Made by a program: the position numbers and the translations under genes
Part shown: piece by piece, positions 55,476-64,000 of the stretch
Layout: each line of letters starts with the position of its first letter
Position numbering within the stretch: position 1 is the first letter of the stretch
Source of the DNA: Arthrobacter bambusae
GTDB taxonomy: Bacteria > Actinomycetota > Actinomycetes > Actinomycetales > Micrococcaceae
NCBI RefSeq assembly: GCF_030812595.1
Contig: NZ_JAUSSZ010000003.1
Span: 248,001 to 312,000, forward strand
DNA: 64,000 bases
Direction of reading: 5' to 3'
Notes under the pieces: generated by a model
Database searches by the model: none
What the model was told of the DNA's origin: nothing
Seen by the model: only the letters and a program-made list of their open reading frames with translations

Positions 55476-56324
55476 GTGGCGCAGCAGCAGACGCAGCAAG
55501 CCGCTGCCGTGCCGGACGACGGCGCAGGAAACGGCCCCGGCCCCGGAGGATACAGGCCGCGCTCGGCGAGAAACGCGGGACGGGCCAGGGCGGGCATCGT
55601 GCGCACGATCGTCCTGGTCGTAGGCGAGCTACTCCTCACCGCGGGAGTCATCCTCTTGCTCTTCGTGGCGTGGGAGCTGTGGTGGACCAATGTCGAAGCC
55701 GACGCCAAGCAAAGCCAGGCCGTCCAGGGTTTTGCCAAGAGCCTTGCGGGACCTGTGGCACCTGTTGCCCCAGCAAACCCGGCTGCGCCGCCCAACTATG
55801 GGAAGCCCGTGGTTGCCCAGGCCCCCGAGCACGGCGGCATGATAGGCATCATGTACATTCCTCGATTCGGCCCGGACTATTCCCGGCCCATCATCGAGGG
55901 AACCGGTTCCGACATCCTGGACACGCTGGGCCTGGGCCACTACGGAACCACCAGCATGCCTGGAGCCCCGGGCAACTTCGCCGTGGCGGGACACCGCCAG
56001 ACCCATGGTGCTGTTCTGGACAACATCCATCTCCTGGTACCGGGCGACAAAATATATGTGCAGACCAAAGACGGCTACTACACGTACGTTTTCCGCAACA
56101 ACCAAATCGTGCTGCCCTCGCGGACGGACGTCCTTCTTCCGGTCCCCACACAGCCCGGCGCTACGCCTACGGAAAGCTACCTGACCATGACCAGCTGCAA
56201 TCCGCGCTTCGGTTCCGAAGAACGGATCATCGCGTACTCAACGCTGGAAAGCTGGCAACCGGCCTCCGCCGGCCCGCCGCAGGACATAGCCAAGCAAGTC
56301 GCACAGACGCGCGGAAAGAGCTAA
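55476..56324 (+). CDS. Class E sortase
   Basis: A 282-residue sortase. A transmembrane helix at about 42-66 follows a Pro/Gly/Gln-rich cytoplasmic tail; the extracellular beta-barrel has the catalytic His173 (AGHRQT), Cys241 (TMTSCNPRF) and Arg250. It starts at GTG with GAGGAG upstream. Class E sortases attach proteins bearing LAxTG motifs to the wall; the substrates are not in the window. Confidence 0.94.
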   Translation: MAQQQTQQAAAVPDDGAGNGPGPGGYRPRSARNAGRARAGIVRTIVLVVGELLLTAGVILLLFVAWELWWTNVEADAKQSQAVQGFAKSLAGPVAPVAPANPAAPPNYGKPVVAQAPEHGGMIGIMYIPRFGPDYSRPIIEGTGSDILDTLGLGHYGTTSMPGAPGNFAVAGHRQTHGAVLDNIHLLVPGDKIYVQTKDGYYTYVFRNNQIVLPSRTDVLLPVPTQPGATPTESYLTMTSCNPRFGSEERIIAYSTLESWQPASAGPPQDIAKQVAQTRGKS

Positions 56325-56328
56325 GCCC

Positions 56329-56499
56329 ATGTACGGATGGATCTTCCGCCACCTCCCCGGACCCCTGTGGGTGCGCATCCTGACATCAGTTGCCCTCGTG
56401 GCATGTGCGCTTGTCCTGATGGTCCAGTTCCTCTTTCCCTGGATGTCACAGTTCACCACCCTCACCGACTCAACGATTGGTTCAGCACAGCAGCCATGA
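56329..56499 (+). CDS. Small membrane protein (56 residues) between sortase and pabA
   Basis: ATG at 56329, 5 bases after the sortase stop. The product MYGWIFRHLPGPLWVRILTS... has one transmembrane helix (about 16-38, VRILTSVALVACALVLMVQF) and an FPWM boundary. Its TGA overlaps the ATG of pabA (ATGA). Similar short proteins occur at this place in related actinobacteria. Function unknown. Confidence 0.8.
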   Translation: MYGWIFRHLPGPLWVRILTSVALVACALVLMVQFLFPWMSQFTTLTDSTIGSAQQP

Positions 56500-57137
56500 G
56501 CACAACAAAAATCCTCGTCGTGGACAATTACGACAGCTTCGTCTACACCCTGGTCGGCTATCTGCAGGAACTCGGTGCGGAGACCACCGTGGTCCGCAAC
56601 GACGACGTCACCCTCGCCGAAGCGATTGAGCTGGCGGACGCGCGCGACGGCGTACTGATCTCTCCCGGTCCCGGCACTCCTGCCGAAGCCGGCGTCTGTA
56701 TTGAGCTGATCAAATGGTGCGGGGAGAACAACAAGCCGATGTTCGGGGTATGCCTCGGGCACCAGGCCCTGGCAGAGGCCTACGGCGGGACCGTCACGCA
56801 CGCCCCCGAGTTGATGCACGGGAAGACATCACCTGTGCAGCATGAAGGCAAGAGTGTTTTCGCCGGGCTCCCCTCGCCGGTGACCGCAACCCGTTACCAC
56901 TCCCTCGCGGCTGTCCGGGAAAGCATCCCCGATGTCCTGGAAATCACCGCCGAAACGGCCGGCGGCGTCGTCATGGGCCTGCAGCACCGCACGGCGCCGC
57001 TCTGCGGCGTGCAGTTCCACCCGGAATCGGTGCTCACCGAAGGTGGCTACCTCATGCTCGGCAACTGGCTCGAGTCACTCGGGATGTCCGGGGCGGCCGC
57101 CCGTGCGGCCACCCTGAGCCCCCTGATCCAGCGCTAG
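56496..57137 (+). CDS. pabA: Aminodeoxychorismate / anthranilate synthase component II (glutamine amidotransferase)
   Basis: A 213-residue class I amidotransferase. The nucleophile Cys is in FGVCLGHQAL, with the His-Glu pair in GVQFHPESVLTE; the N terminus has LVVDNYDSFVYTL. It supplies ammonia for p-aminobenzoate (folate) or anthranilate synthesis. Its last 4 bases overlap the end of pknB, read from the other strand. Confidence 0.93.
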   Translation: MSTTKILVVDNYDSFVYTLVGYLQELGAETTVVRNDDVTLAEAIELADARDGVLISPGPGTPAEAGVCIELIKWCGENNKPMFGVCLGHQALAEAYGGTVTHAPELMHGKTSPVQHEGKSVFAGLPSPVTATRYHSLAAVRESIPDVLEITAETAGGVVMGLQHRTAPLCGVQFHPESVLTEGGYLMLGNWLESLGMSGAAARAATLSPLIQR

Positions 57138-59068
57138 CCGCCTAATCCGCCGAAGCCGGATCCGCCGCCGCCCCGGGTCTCACTGGGAGACGGCGTCGGA
57201 GTCGGCGTGGGCGTCGGACTGGGAGACGGGGCGGGAGCCTTTGCGACAGTGACGCTGATGGTCTTGCCCTGCTCCACAAGGGAATTGAAAGCGTCGCCCT
57301 GGCTCGTCACCTTACCGGGGGTCACCTGCGAGTTTTCCTGTTCGGTGACCGCGATGGCGAGGCCGTTTGCTTTGAGCAGCGCTTCGGCATCGGGCTCGCT
57401 CAAGCCCACGAGTTGAGGCACGGCTACCTTGCCCGTGGACACTACCAGGTCAACGGTGCTGCCCACGCCGACTACGGCCCCGGACGCCGGCTTGGTGCTG
57501 ATGACGGAGCCTGCGGGAACCGTTGCACTATTGGCCAAGGTGCTTGACCCACCCACGAGCCCAGCCTGGCGCAGGAGGTCGCGGGCCGCGGCTTCGGTGA
57601 GGCCGCTCAGGCCTGCCGGGACAGTCGCCGAGACGGGCCCATCTGAGACCTTGAGCATGACTTGAGATTTGGGCGCCACTTCGGAACCCCCGCCAGGGTC
57701 GGTGCTGACCACCGTCCCCTTGGGAACCTTGTCATCCCGGACATGGGTGGACTCCGGGCTGAGGTTGGCGCCATACAGCATCTGCAGTGCCACTGCCTCG
57801 CTCATGCCGGCCACCTGCGGTACCGCGACCAGCGGCGGCGGGGCCGGCTTCTGGTTCACCGTGCTGTACACCCAGAATGCGCCGCCGGCCAACACCAGCA
57901 GTACAAGAACAACCACCACCGCGGTCCACGCGCGGCGGCGGGACTTCTGCCGGGCGGTCCGCTCCCGCTCAGGGACGAAACCAAGCGGCATGGCGTCGTC
58001 GTTGGCTGCTTCGGATTCCGGTTCGTCGGACGGCAGGGCCAGCATGTCCTGGTCGCCCGCGTACTGGCCGTTGCCCGGCCTTCCGGCCAGGGTGGTGTCG
58101 AGGAAGTCAGCGCCCGTCAGGCCGCGCGCCAAATCACCTTCCGAAATCTGTTGCGTCAATGGCAGGACGTCATGGACGTCCGTGGGTGCTCCTGCGGCGG
58201 ATGCCGGGACTGCCACGCCGTTCTTGGCCGCACGCAAGGCACGGCGGAAAGCGGCGGCATCCTGGAAACGATCGGCGCGATTCTTCTGCAGGCCCTTGGC
58301 CAGGACACTGTCCAGTGCCTCCGATACGGCCGGGTTGAAGGTGCTGGCGGGCTCCGGGGTCTCGCGGACGTGCTGGTAAGCCACCGAGACGGGACTGTCT
58401 CCCGTGAACGGGGGGCGGGACGTAAGCATTTCAAACAGAAGGCACGCCGCCGAGTACAGATCGCTGCGGGCATCCACGGTCTCGCCGAGGGCCTGCTCGG
58501 GCGAGAGGTACTGGGCAGTACCAACCACGGCCTGCGTCTGGGTCATGGTTGCCGCGGAATCGGCCATCGCCCGGGCGATTCCGAAGTCCATGACCTTTAC
58601 GTCGTTCGACTCCCCGGTCACCATGACGTTGGCCGGTTTGATGTCCCGATGGACGATCCCGGCCTTGTGGCTGTACTCCAGTGCGGCCAGGACGCCCAGG
58701 GTGAACTCGATGGCTTGATCGATGTCCAGTTCCTTGGCGCGGATCAGGTCGCGCACAGTCCGGCCGGACACGTATTCCATGACGATGTACGGGACCCGGA
58801 CATCATCGCCCGGGCCACCGGACACGGTGTACTCGCCCGTGTCGTAGATGGCCACGATCGAGGAGTGGTTCAGGGCAGCCACCGCCTGTGCCTCCCGCTT
58901 GAAGCGGGCATGGAACTGCGGATCGCGGGCAAGATCGGCGCGGAGCAGCTTCACGGCCACGGTTCGTCCGAGCACTGTGTCAATGCCCTTGTAGACATCG
59001 GCCATGCCACCACGGCCGAGCAAATCACCGAGTTCGTACCGCCCGTTGAGGACGCGCTGGGATGTCAT
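57134..59068 (-). CDS. pknB: Serine/threonine protein kinase PknB with PASTA domains
   Basis: A 644-residue receptor kinase. The kinase domain (about 10-275) has the ATP-binding Lys40, the catalytic HRDIKPAN (Asp142) and DFG at 161-163. A transmembrane helix lies at about 387-410, then three PASTA repeats (about 415-625) that bind muropeptides or lipid II outside the cell. ATG at 59068 or 59116 could start. It is part of the pstP-ftsW-pbpA-pknA-pknB cluster that governs growth and division. Confidence 0.95.
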   Translation of the reverse strand: MTSQRVLNGRYELGDLLGRGGMADVYKGIDTVLGRTVAVKLLRADLARDPQFHARFKREAQAVAALNHSSIVAIYDTGEYTVSGGPGDDVRVPYIVMEYVSGRTVRDLIRAKELDIDQAIEFTLGVLAALEYSHKAGIVHRDIKPANVMVTGESNDVKVMDFGIARAMADSAATMTQTQAVVGTAQYLSPEQALGETVDARSDLYSAACLLFEMLTSRPPFTGDSPVSVAYQHVRETPEPASTFNPAVSEALDSVLAKGLQKNRADRFQDAAAFRRALRAAKNGVAVPASAAGAPTDVHDVLPLTQQISEGDLARGLTGADFLDTTLAGRPGNGQYAGDQDMLALPSDEPESEAANDDAMPLGFVPERERTARQKSRRRAWTAVVVVLVLLVLAGGAFWVYSTVNQKPAPPPLVAVPQVAGMSEAVALQMLYGANLSPESTHVRDDKVPKGTVVSTDPGGGSEVAPKSQVMLKVSDGPVSATVPAGLSGLTEAAARDLLRQAGLVGGSSTLANSATVPAGSVISTKPASGAVVGVGSTVDLVVSTGKVAVPQLVGLSEPDAEALLKANGLAIAVTEQENSQVTPGKVTSQGDAFNSLVEQGKTISVTVAKAPAPSPSPTPTPTPTPSPSETRGGGGSGFGGLGG

Positions 59069-59122
59069 TGGGGTGCTGTCCTCTCTGTGGGCGGGGGTGG
59101 AGCGTCCGGTTGGCATGGTGTC

Positions 59123-60922
59123 CTACGGGGTGGTCTTAGGAGAAGCAGACGGGCTCGCGTTCGCCTTGGACAGGTGATAGGTCACGACGGACCCGGCGGG
59201 TACAGACTGCCCGGCAGCGGGATCGGAACTGACGAACGTTCCCGGTGCCTGGCCGGTTGCTCCGTCAACGGGAGCCCCGGTGACCCAGCGCAGGCCCGCA
59301 CCCTCGATGGCGGCTTGTACTTGCGACTCGGTGGCTCCCTTTCCGATGGTCGGCACCGTAACCATCTGCGGTCCCTTGGAGTAGGTGACTGTGATGGTCG
59401 AACCCTTGGCTACCGGACCGGAAGGATTGATGTCGGTGACGGTCCCAGGCGAAGACGGATCGAAGACCTGGACGCCGTTGACCACCAGGCCGAGTGCATT
59501 GAGGTCCGAACGCACCTTGCTGAACGGCTGTCCCTTGTACTGGTCCGGGATCAAGTCGATGGTCTCGGGGGTGGGCGTCGGAGTGGCCGAGGTCTCCGTG
59601 GGGCTCGGAGTTGCCGAGGTTGGCGGTGCGCTTGAGACCTGGGCCGGAGGAGTGGTTGTGGCCGGTGCCGGGCTGCTGGGGGAGAACAGCCCGGACTGGG
59701 TCAGGATCGCCCCAACCAAGGCGAGAAGCACGAGCGCGATCAACGCAATGAGCGGCCACGTCCAAGGGCTGCGCTTCCGCCGTTGTGGCTCCTCCTGGTA
59801 CTCCTCTTCCTCATGGATGTACTGGTTGTGCTCGTCGGCCTGGTCCAAACTGCGTTCGGCGGCCAAGGCATTGGCGCGGGCCAGGGCGTTCCCACCTTCG
59901 GCAGCAGCGCCTACCGCCGCTGCACCCGCTGCGGCGGCGCCGACCACCGGGAGCGCCGACGTCGACGTCGAACGTGCTTCCCTGCCGTACGGCGAGGCGA
60001 CAATGCCGGTGGGTGCGGTCGCGATGTTGGTTGGCGCAGTGATGGGGCCCGTTGCTGCCTCGAAGAGCAACATTCCCGGTACAGCGCGGTGAGCCGCGGC
60101 AATATCGCCTGCGCGGATCGCTTCTGCGCCCTCAGCCAGCTTGATGGCATCCGCAGGACGGTTCTTCGGATCCTTGGCGAGCATCGACATGAGCAGCGCG
60201 CGTACCGGAGTGGGCAGGCTTTCCGGCAGCGGAGGCGGAGCGTCGTTGACCTGGGCCAGCGCGATGGCGATCTGGGATTCGCCGGAGAACGGACGATGCC
60301 CCGTCAGGCACTCATAGCCAATAACCCCGAGGGAATATATGTCCGAGGCGCCCGTGGCGGTCTGGCCCGTGGCCTGCTCCGGAGCCAGGTACTGGGCCGT
60401 ACCCATGACCTGGCCGGTCTGCGTGAGCGGGACCTGGTCAGCCAAGCGCGCGATGCCGAAGTCGGTGACCTTCACACGGAAGTCAGGCGTGATCAGGAGG
60501 TTGCCCGGTTTGATGTCCCGGTGCACCAGGCCCTGGGCATGCGCGGGGGCGAGGGCCCGGGCGGTCTGGGAAATGATGGACAGGGTGCGGTCCGGCGAAA
60601 GGACCTGTTCGTGTTCCAGGATGCTGCTCAACGGTTGACCGGGAACCAATTCCATGACTAAGTAGGCCGAGCCGTCTTCCTCGCCGTAATCGAAGACGTT
60701 GGCGATCCCCACGTGGTTAAGCAACGCGGTGTGGCGGGCCTCGGCTCGGAACCGCTGGAGGAAGCCGGGGTCACCCGTGTATTCCTCTTTAAGTACCTTG
60801 ATGGCGACGATCCGGCCAAGGATTTGGTCTTTGGCCCTCCAGACCTCTCCCATGCCGCCAATCGCAATGCGACTGGTCAGCTGGAACCTGCCGCCGAGGG
60901 TGATTCCTGACGTAGGCCTCAC
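59123..60922 (-). CDS. pknA: Serine/threonine protein kinase PknA-like with two PASTA domains
   Basis: A 599-residue kinase. Lys42, HRDIKPGN (Asp136) and DFG at 154-156 mark a complete catalytic domain. A low-complexity Ala/Glu linker follows, a single transmembrane helix is at about 390-412, then a Pro/Thr-rich stretch and two PASTA-like repeats (about 460-590). Mycobacterial PknA has no PASTA domain, so this version combines features. The start overlaps the stop of pbpA by 4 bases. Confidence 0.93.
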   Translation of the reverse strand: MRPTSGITLGGRFQLTSRIAIGGMGEVWRAKDQILGRIVAIKVLKEEYTGDPGFLQRFRAEARHTALLNHVGIANVFDYGEEDGSAYLVMELVPGQPLSSILEHEQVLSPDRTLSIISQTARALAPAHAQGLVHRDIKPGNLLITPDFRVKVTDFGIARLADQVPLTQTGQVMGTAQYLAPEQATGQTATGASDIYSLGVIGYECLTGHRPFSGESQIAIALAQVNDAPPPLPESLPTPVRALLMSMLAKDPKNRPADAIKLAEGAEAIRAGDIAAAHRAVPGMLLFEAATGPITAPTNIATAPTGIVASPYGREARSTSTSALPVVGAAAAGAAAVGAAAEGGNALARANALAAERSLDQADEHNQYIHEEEEYQEEPQRRKRSPWTWPLIALIALVLLALVGAILTQSGLFSPSSPAPATTTPPAQVSSAPPTSATPSPTETSATPTPTPETIDLIPDQYKGQPFSKVRSDLNALGLVVNGVQVFDPSSPGTVTDINPSGPVAKGSTITVTYSKGPQMVTVPTIGKGATESQVQAAIEGAGLRWVTGAPVDGATGQAPGTFVSSDPAAGQSVPAGSVVTYHLSKANASPSASPKTTP

Positions 60923-62376
60923 TTATTCAACACCGCCTCAAAAATCTTCTTTGCGTTCGGACTGGTTAGCTTTGCGCCGGTAGACACATCGACGCCTTCC
61001 ATGACAATGGTGACGGCTACCTGCGGGTCGTTGGCCGGGGCAAACCCGGTGAACCACGAGTTGTTCAAGCCTGAGTCGCCGAGTTGCGCCGTGCCGGTCT
61101 TGCCGGCCACTTGGATCCCCGGTACCGCGGCACCGCTCGCGATGCCCTGGGATACGACGTCGCTCATCCACTGCGTGATCTGGCTGGCGATATCGGGCGT
61201 GGTGGATGTACGCAGCGCCTCGGGCTTGGGCTCATTGATGACACGCAGGTCAGGCGCCCGGACGGTCTTGATGAGGTTCGGCTTCATCTGGACGCCCTTA
61301 TTGGCAATAGCCGCAGTCATCATCGCGATTTGGAGCGGAGTGGCCCTTACGTCACGCTGTCCGACGGCGGACTGGGCCAGTGCTGCCTGGTCCAGATCCT
61401 TGGGGAAGACACTGACCGCGGACTGAAGCTTGAGCTGGTCCCCGAAATCCTGCCCGAAGCCAAACTTGCTGGCCTGGTCCGCGATGGCCTTCTGGCCCAG
61501 GTCCAGGGCGATGCTGGCGAAGGGCGTGTTGCACGACTGCTCCAAGGCGAAAGCGAAATCGGCAGTGTTGCGGGTTGAGCAGTTGCCGCCGGCATAGTTG
61601 GGCAGCGAGGCGCTCGAACCGGGCAACGGCAGGCTCTCCGGGTTCGGCAAGACACTGTCCTTGTTGTACTTGCCGGAGTTCAAGGCGGCGGCTGTATCGA
61701 CGAGCTTGAACACGGAACCGGGCGCCAACAGCTGACCAGTGGGTCCGCTCACGGACTGGTTGAGGTTGATGCCGGGGACCTGGTTGATTTGGTCGTAGGC
61801 GGCCTTTTCCTTGGCCGGATCGTGCGTGGCAATGAGGTTCGGATCATAGGACGGCTTGGAGACCATCGCGATGATGGCGCCCGTTTTCGGGTTGGTGACG
61901 ACAATCGAGCCGCGCTGCCCGTCAGGAATGAGGTCGTAGGCGAGCTTCTGGATCACGGGATCGAGGGTCAATTCCACCGAAGCGCCCTTCGGCTGGCTGC
62001 CGAGGAAAATCTGGCTCACACGGTCCAGGAAGAGTTGGTCCGAGCTGCCGGCCAGCTCATCCCGGAGCTGCTGCTCAAGCCCGGTGGAGCCATAGGTCCT
62101 GGAGAAGTAGCCTGTGATCCCGGCGTAGAGCTCCGGCTGGGGATACCTGCGTTGGTACTTACAGGTTTCGTCCCCGGGAACAGACTCGGCAATCGGCTTG
62201 CCGGCCACGATGATGGCACCGCGGTCGTTGCAGTAGTTCGCCAAAACGGCGCGCTGGTTCCACGGATTGTCATTGAGGTCGTTGGCGCCGATGACCTGGA
62301 CGTAGCTGATCGCGCCAAAAAGCAGGGCGAACATGGCAACAGCGGCCATCCACGAATTGCGTATGGAATGGTTCAA
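60919..62376 (-). CDS. pbpA: Penicillin-binding protein A (class B transpeptidase)
   Basis: A 485-residue class B PBP. One N-terminal transmembrane helix ([16 protein letters not shown]) is followed by the PBP dimer domain and the transpeptidase domain with SVFK (in [10 protein letters not shown]), SCN (LEQSCNTPF) and KTG (VAGKTGTAQ). I chose the TTG at 62376, which overlaps the stop of ftsW (TTGA) and gives the usual length; longer frames run into ftsW. It cross-links septal or lateral peptidoglycan together with FtsW. Confidence 0.94.
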   Translation of the reverse strand: MNHSIRNSWMAAVAMFALLFGAISYVQVIGANDLNDNPWNQRAVLANYCNDRGAIIVAGKPIAESVPGDETCKYQRRYPQPELYAGITGYFSRTYGSTGLEQQLRDELAGSSDQLFLDRVSQIFLGSQPKGASVELTLDPVIQKLAYDLIPDGQRGSIVVTNPKTGAIIAMVSKPSYDPNLIATHDPAKEKAAYDQINQVPGINLNQSVSGPTGQLLAPGSVFKLVDTAAALNSGKYNKDSVLPNPESLPLPGSSASLPNYAGGNCSTRNTADFAFALEQSCNTPFASIALDLGQKAIADQASKFGFGQDFGDQLKLQSAVSVFPKDLDQAALAQSAVGQRDVRATPLQIAMMTAAIANKGVQMKPNLIKTVRAPDLRVINEPKPEALRTSTTPDIASQITQWMSDVVSQGIASGAAVPGIQVAGKTGTAQLGDSGLNNSWFTGFAPANDPQVAVTIVMEGVDVSTGAKLTSPNAKKIFEAVLNK

Positions 62377-63740
62377 GAGGTCTGCACCGCCTCCGTGGGG
62401 GCATGGGTAATGGGCGTAGTGTCCACCGGGCCGCGCGCGGTGTTCGAAATCGTGAGCAGCAAGCCCACGATGATCCAGTTGGCAAGCAAGGAGGAACCGC
62501 CCGCCGCAAGGAAGGGAGTGGTGAGCCCCGTCAGCGGGATCAGCCTGGTGACACCGCCGATCACAACAAAGCACTGCAAGGCTATGGCAAAGGACAGGCC
62601 ACAAGCCAAGAGCTTGCCGAACGCGTCCCGCGCGCCAAGAGCCGCGCGGAACCCGCGGGTGAAGAGCAACATGTAGAGCATCACGACGGCAAACAGGCCG
62701 ATCAGTCCCAGTTCCTCACCGATGAGGGCTACGATCATGTCGCTGTTCGCGAACGGCACCAAATCCGGCCGGCCTTGTCCGAGGCCCGTGCCTCCAAGGC
62801 CGCCGTTGGCCATGCCGAAGAGGCCTTGGACGATCTGCCCGCTGCCGCCCGGGGACCGGTCGAAGACCTCCGGGGTGAAGGCGTTCCACCAGCTGTCCAG
62901 GCGGAACGCGACGTGCGAGAAGAACCTGGACGCCAGGAATCCTCCGCCAAGGATCAATGCGGCGCCGATGACCACCCAGCTGATCCGGCTGGTTGCCACG
63001 TAGATGATGACGATGAACAAGCCGAAGAAAAGGACCGAGGTGCCGAGGTCCCGCTGAAAGACAAGGATGCCGATGCTCACGAGCCAGGCCGTGATCATGG
63101 GGCCAAGGTCCTTGAAGCGCGGCAATTGCATCGGCCCGATTTTGCGGCCGGCAAGGAGGATGAGGTCCCGGTTGGAGGAAAGATAACCTGCGAAGAAAAT
63201 GGCGAGGGTGATCTTGGCGATTTCGCCGGGCTGGAAAGTCATGGGGCCGAGCCGGACCCAGACGCTGGCGCCCAGCACCTCGCCCGCCGAGATACCGGGA
63301 ACGAGCGGCAGCACAAGGAGAAATGCGCTGGCCGCGAGTGAGATAAACGTAAAGCGGCGAAGCAGGCGGTGGTCCTTCAGGAACCAGACCACGACGATTG
63401 CCACGGCCATGGCCAAAAGGGTCCAGCGCAGCTGGTTGTTACCCGTGTCCTCGCCCGGCTGGTCCATGCGATGGATAAAGGCCAATCCCAAGCCGTTGAG
63501 GGCAACGACGATCGGAAGCATGATCGGATCGGCATATTTCGCGCGGAACCTGAGGATCATGTGGAAAGCGAATGCGGCGACGACCAAAAGGCTCGACTGG
63601 AACCAGAAATCGCGATCGAAAGCGGACGCGCTGTTGAGGCCGACCATGGCGCTGGCGCCGATTCCTACAGCAAGTGCGAGGACCAGCAGGACGAGCTCGA
63701 CGTTGCGGCGCGGCATGGGTGTGGCTATGGCCGGAATCAT
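62373..63740 (-). CDS. ftsW: FtsW/RodA-family peptidoglycan glycosyltransferase
   Basis: A 455-residue SEDS protein with about twelve helices, forming the polymerase partner of PbpA. The ATG at 63740 overlaps the stop of the phosphatase gene (ATGA). A longer frame up to 63896 only adds a Gly/His/Lys-rich artefact read out of frame from the phosphatase tail. A second, similar gene lies at 48753-50111. Confidence 0.94.
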   Translation of the reverse strand: MIPAIATPMPRRNVELVLLVLALAVGIGASAMVGLNSASAFDRDFWFQSSLLVVAAFAFHMILRFRAKYADPIMLPIVVALNGLGLAFIHRMDQPGEDTGNNQLRWTLLAMAVAIVVVWFLKDHRLLRRFTFISLAASAFLLVLPLVPGISAGEVLGASVWVRLGPMTFQPGEIAKITLAIFFAGYLSSNRDLILLAGRKIGPMQLPRFKDLGPMITAWLVSIGILVFQRDLGTSVLFFGLFIVIIYVATSRISWVVIGAALILGGGFLASRFFSHVAFRLDSWWNAFTPEVFDRSPGGSGQIVQGLFGMANGGLGGTGLGQGRPDLVPFANSDMIVALIGEELGLIGLFAVVMLYMLLFTRGFRAALGARDAFGKLLACGLSFAIALQCFVVIGGVTRLIPLTGLTTPFLAAGGSSLLANWIIVGLLLTISNTARGPVDTTPITHAPTEAVQTS

Positions 63741-64000
63741 GGGGACACCGCGCACGAAGGGACCGGCGTGGACGTTGGTGACGATGTTGGCCGGTTTGAA
63801 GTACTCGGACTTGCCGCAGGTGTGGGGCTTGCCGTGGTGCTGCCACTTGCCGTCGGCCTGCCACTTGCCGTCGGCCTGGCCGTGCCCGTGGGGCAATTGG
63901 CCGGCAGCCCGGTGGTGCCGTTCTCCTGGAGGCTTTTCACAATCTGCTGCGCATCGGCGAGGTCCCGTGCCGGGACGGTCTGGCGAACCGTTTGTTGTGT
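63737..64000 (-). CDS. pstP: PP2C-type Ser/Thr phosphatase PstP, C-terminal end (5' part outside window)
   Basis: Only the last 87 residues are present. They start in TVPARDLADAQQIVKSLQE, then a Thr/Pro/Ser-rich tail ends the protein. The identification comes from position: in actinobacteria pstP lies immediately before ftsW-pbpA-pknA-pknB, and its product dephosphorylates the kinases. No catalytic motif is in the window. Confidence 0.7.
   Translation of the reverse strand, partial: TQQTVRQTVPARDLADAQQIVKSLQENGTTGLPANCPTGTARPTASGRPTASGSTTASPTPAASPSTSNRPTSSPTSTPVPSCAVSP

Noticed and set aside
57662..59635. 657-codon frame opposite pknB
   Set aside because: Antisense to a kinase with complete motifs; the frame is Gly/Arg/His-rich and runs across the pknB-pknA boundary.
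63740..63896. Longer ftsW start giving a Gly/His/Lys-rich N terminus
   Set aside because: The stretch is the phosphatase tail in another frame; the ATGA overlap at 63740 is the normal junction.

Overview
The window is the replication-origin region of a high-GC Gram-positive chromosome, most likely Arthrobacter or a close relative in the Micrococcaceae. The evidence is the order parB-parA-rsmG-jag-yidC-yidD-rnpA-rpmH-dnaA-oriC-dnaN-gnd-recF-DUF721-gyrB-gyrA-DUF3566-tRNA-Ile-DLW39-tRNA-Ala, together with the actinobacterial division cluster crgA / sortase E / pabA / pknB-pknA-pbpA-ftsW-pstP, frequent GTG and TTG starts, and parS sites of sequence GTTTCACGTGAAAC. Names are assigned from protein motifs and gene order only; no search was run.

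Left arm (1-18.4 kb): a lipoprotein class B penicillin-binding protein cut by the window edge; a NarL-type two-component system divergent from an FtsX/ATPase ABC exporter; an HxlR regulator divergent from an NAD(P)-binding protein, with a perfect palindrome between them; a FAD oxidoreductase and a GT87-like membrane glycosyltransferase; a 0.7 kb stretch with very small ORFs that have strong ribosome binding sites; a histidine phosphatase and CCA-adding enzyme; then NUDIX, MurJ, a membrane-anchored pseudokinase-like protein, TrxB and TrxA.

Origin region (18.4-41.9 kb): about 5 kb with no convincing gene lies between trxA and parB and carries eight perfect parS cores plus a few DnaA boxes; a ninth parS lies inside parA. 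The DnaA boxes and AT-rich stretch of oriC are between dnaA and dnaN, with further boxes upstream of dnaA. Replication, repair and topoisomerase genes follow to gyrA, then DUF3566 and two tRNA genes.

Right arm (41.9-64 kb): remnants of a MarR regulator and a FUSC-type membrane protein; an EamA transporter; a family 2 glycosyltransferase; a helical LEA-like membrane protein; cyclophilin; rhomboid protease; an ArsR/SRPBCC pair; an orphan second FtsW/RodA gene with a 20-bp tandem array upstream and a DnaA-box cluster downstream; an ArsR-CDF metal-efflux operon; a compact alkylation-repair operon (ogt, sigma factor, second alkyltransferase, alkB, then tag); crgA; sortase E; pabA; and the kinase / cell-wall cluster that runs off the right edge inside the PP2C phosphatase gene.

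The points most worth a second look are the gene-free parS region, the DnaA-box clusters around the orphan ftsW, a 10-mer repeated next to three DnaA-box groups, the sigma factor inside the alkylation-repair operon, and the small-ORF locus at 9.2-9.9 kb. I saw no transposase, CRISPR array or rRNA gene.
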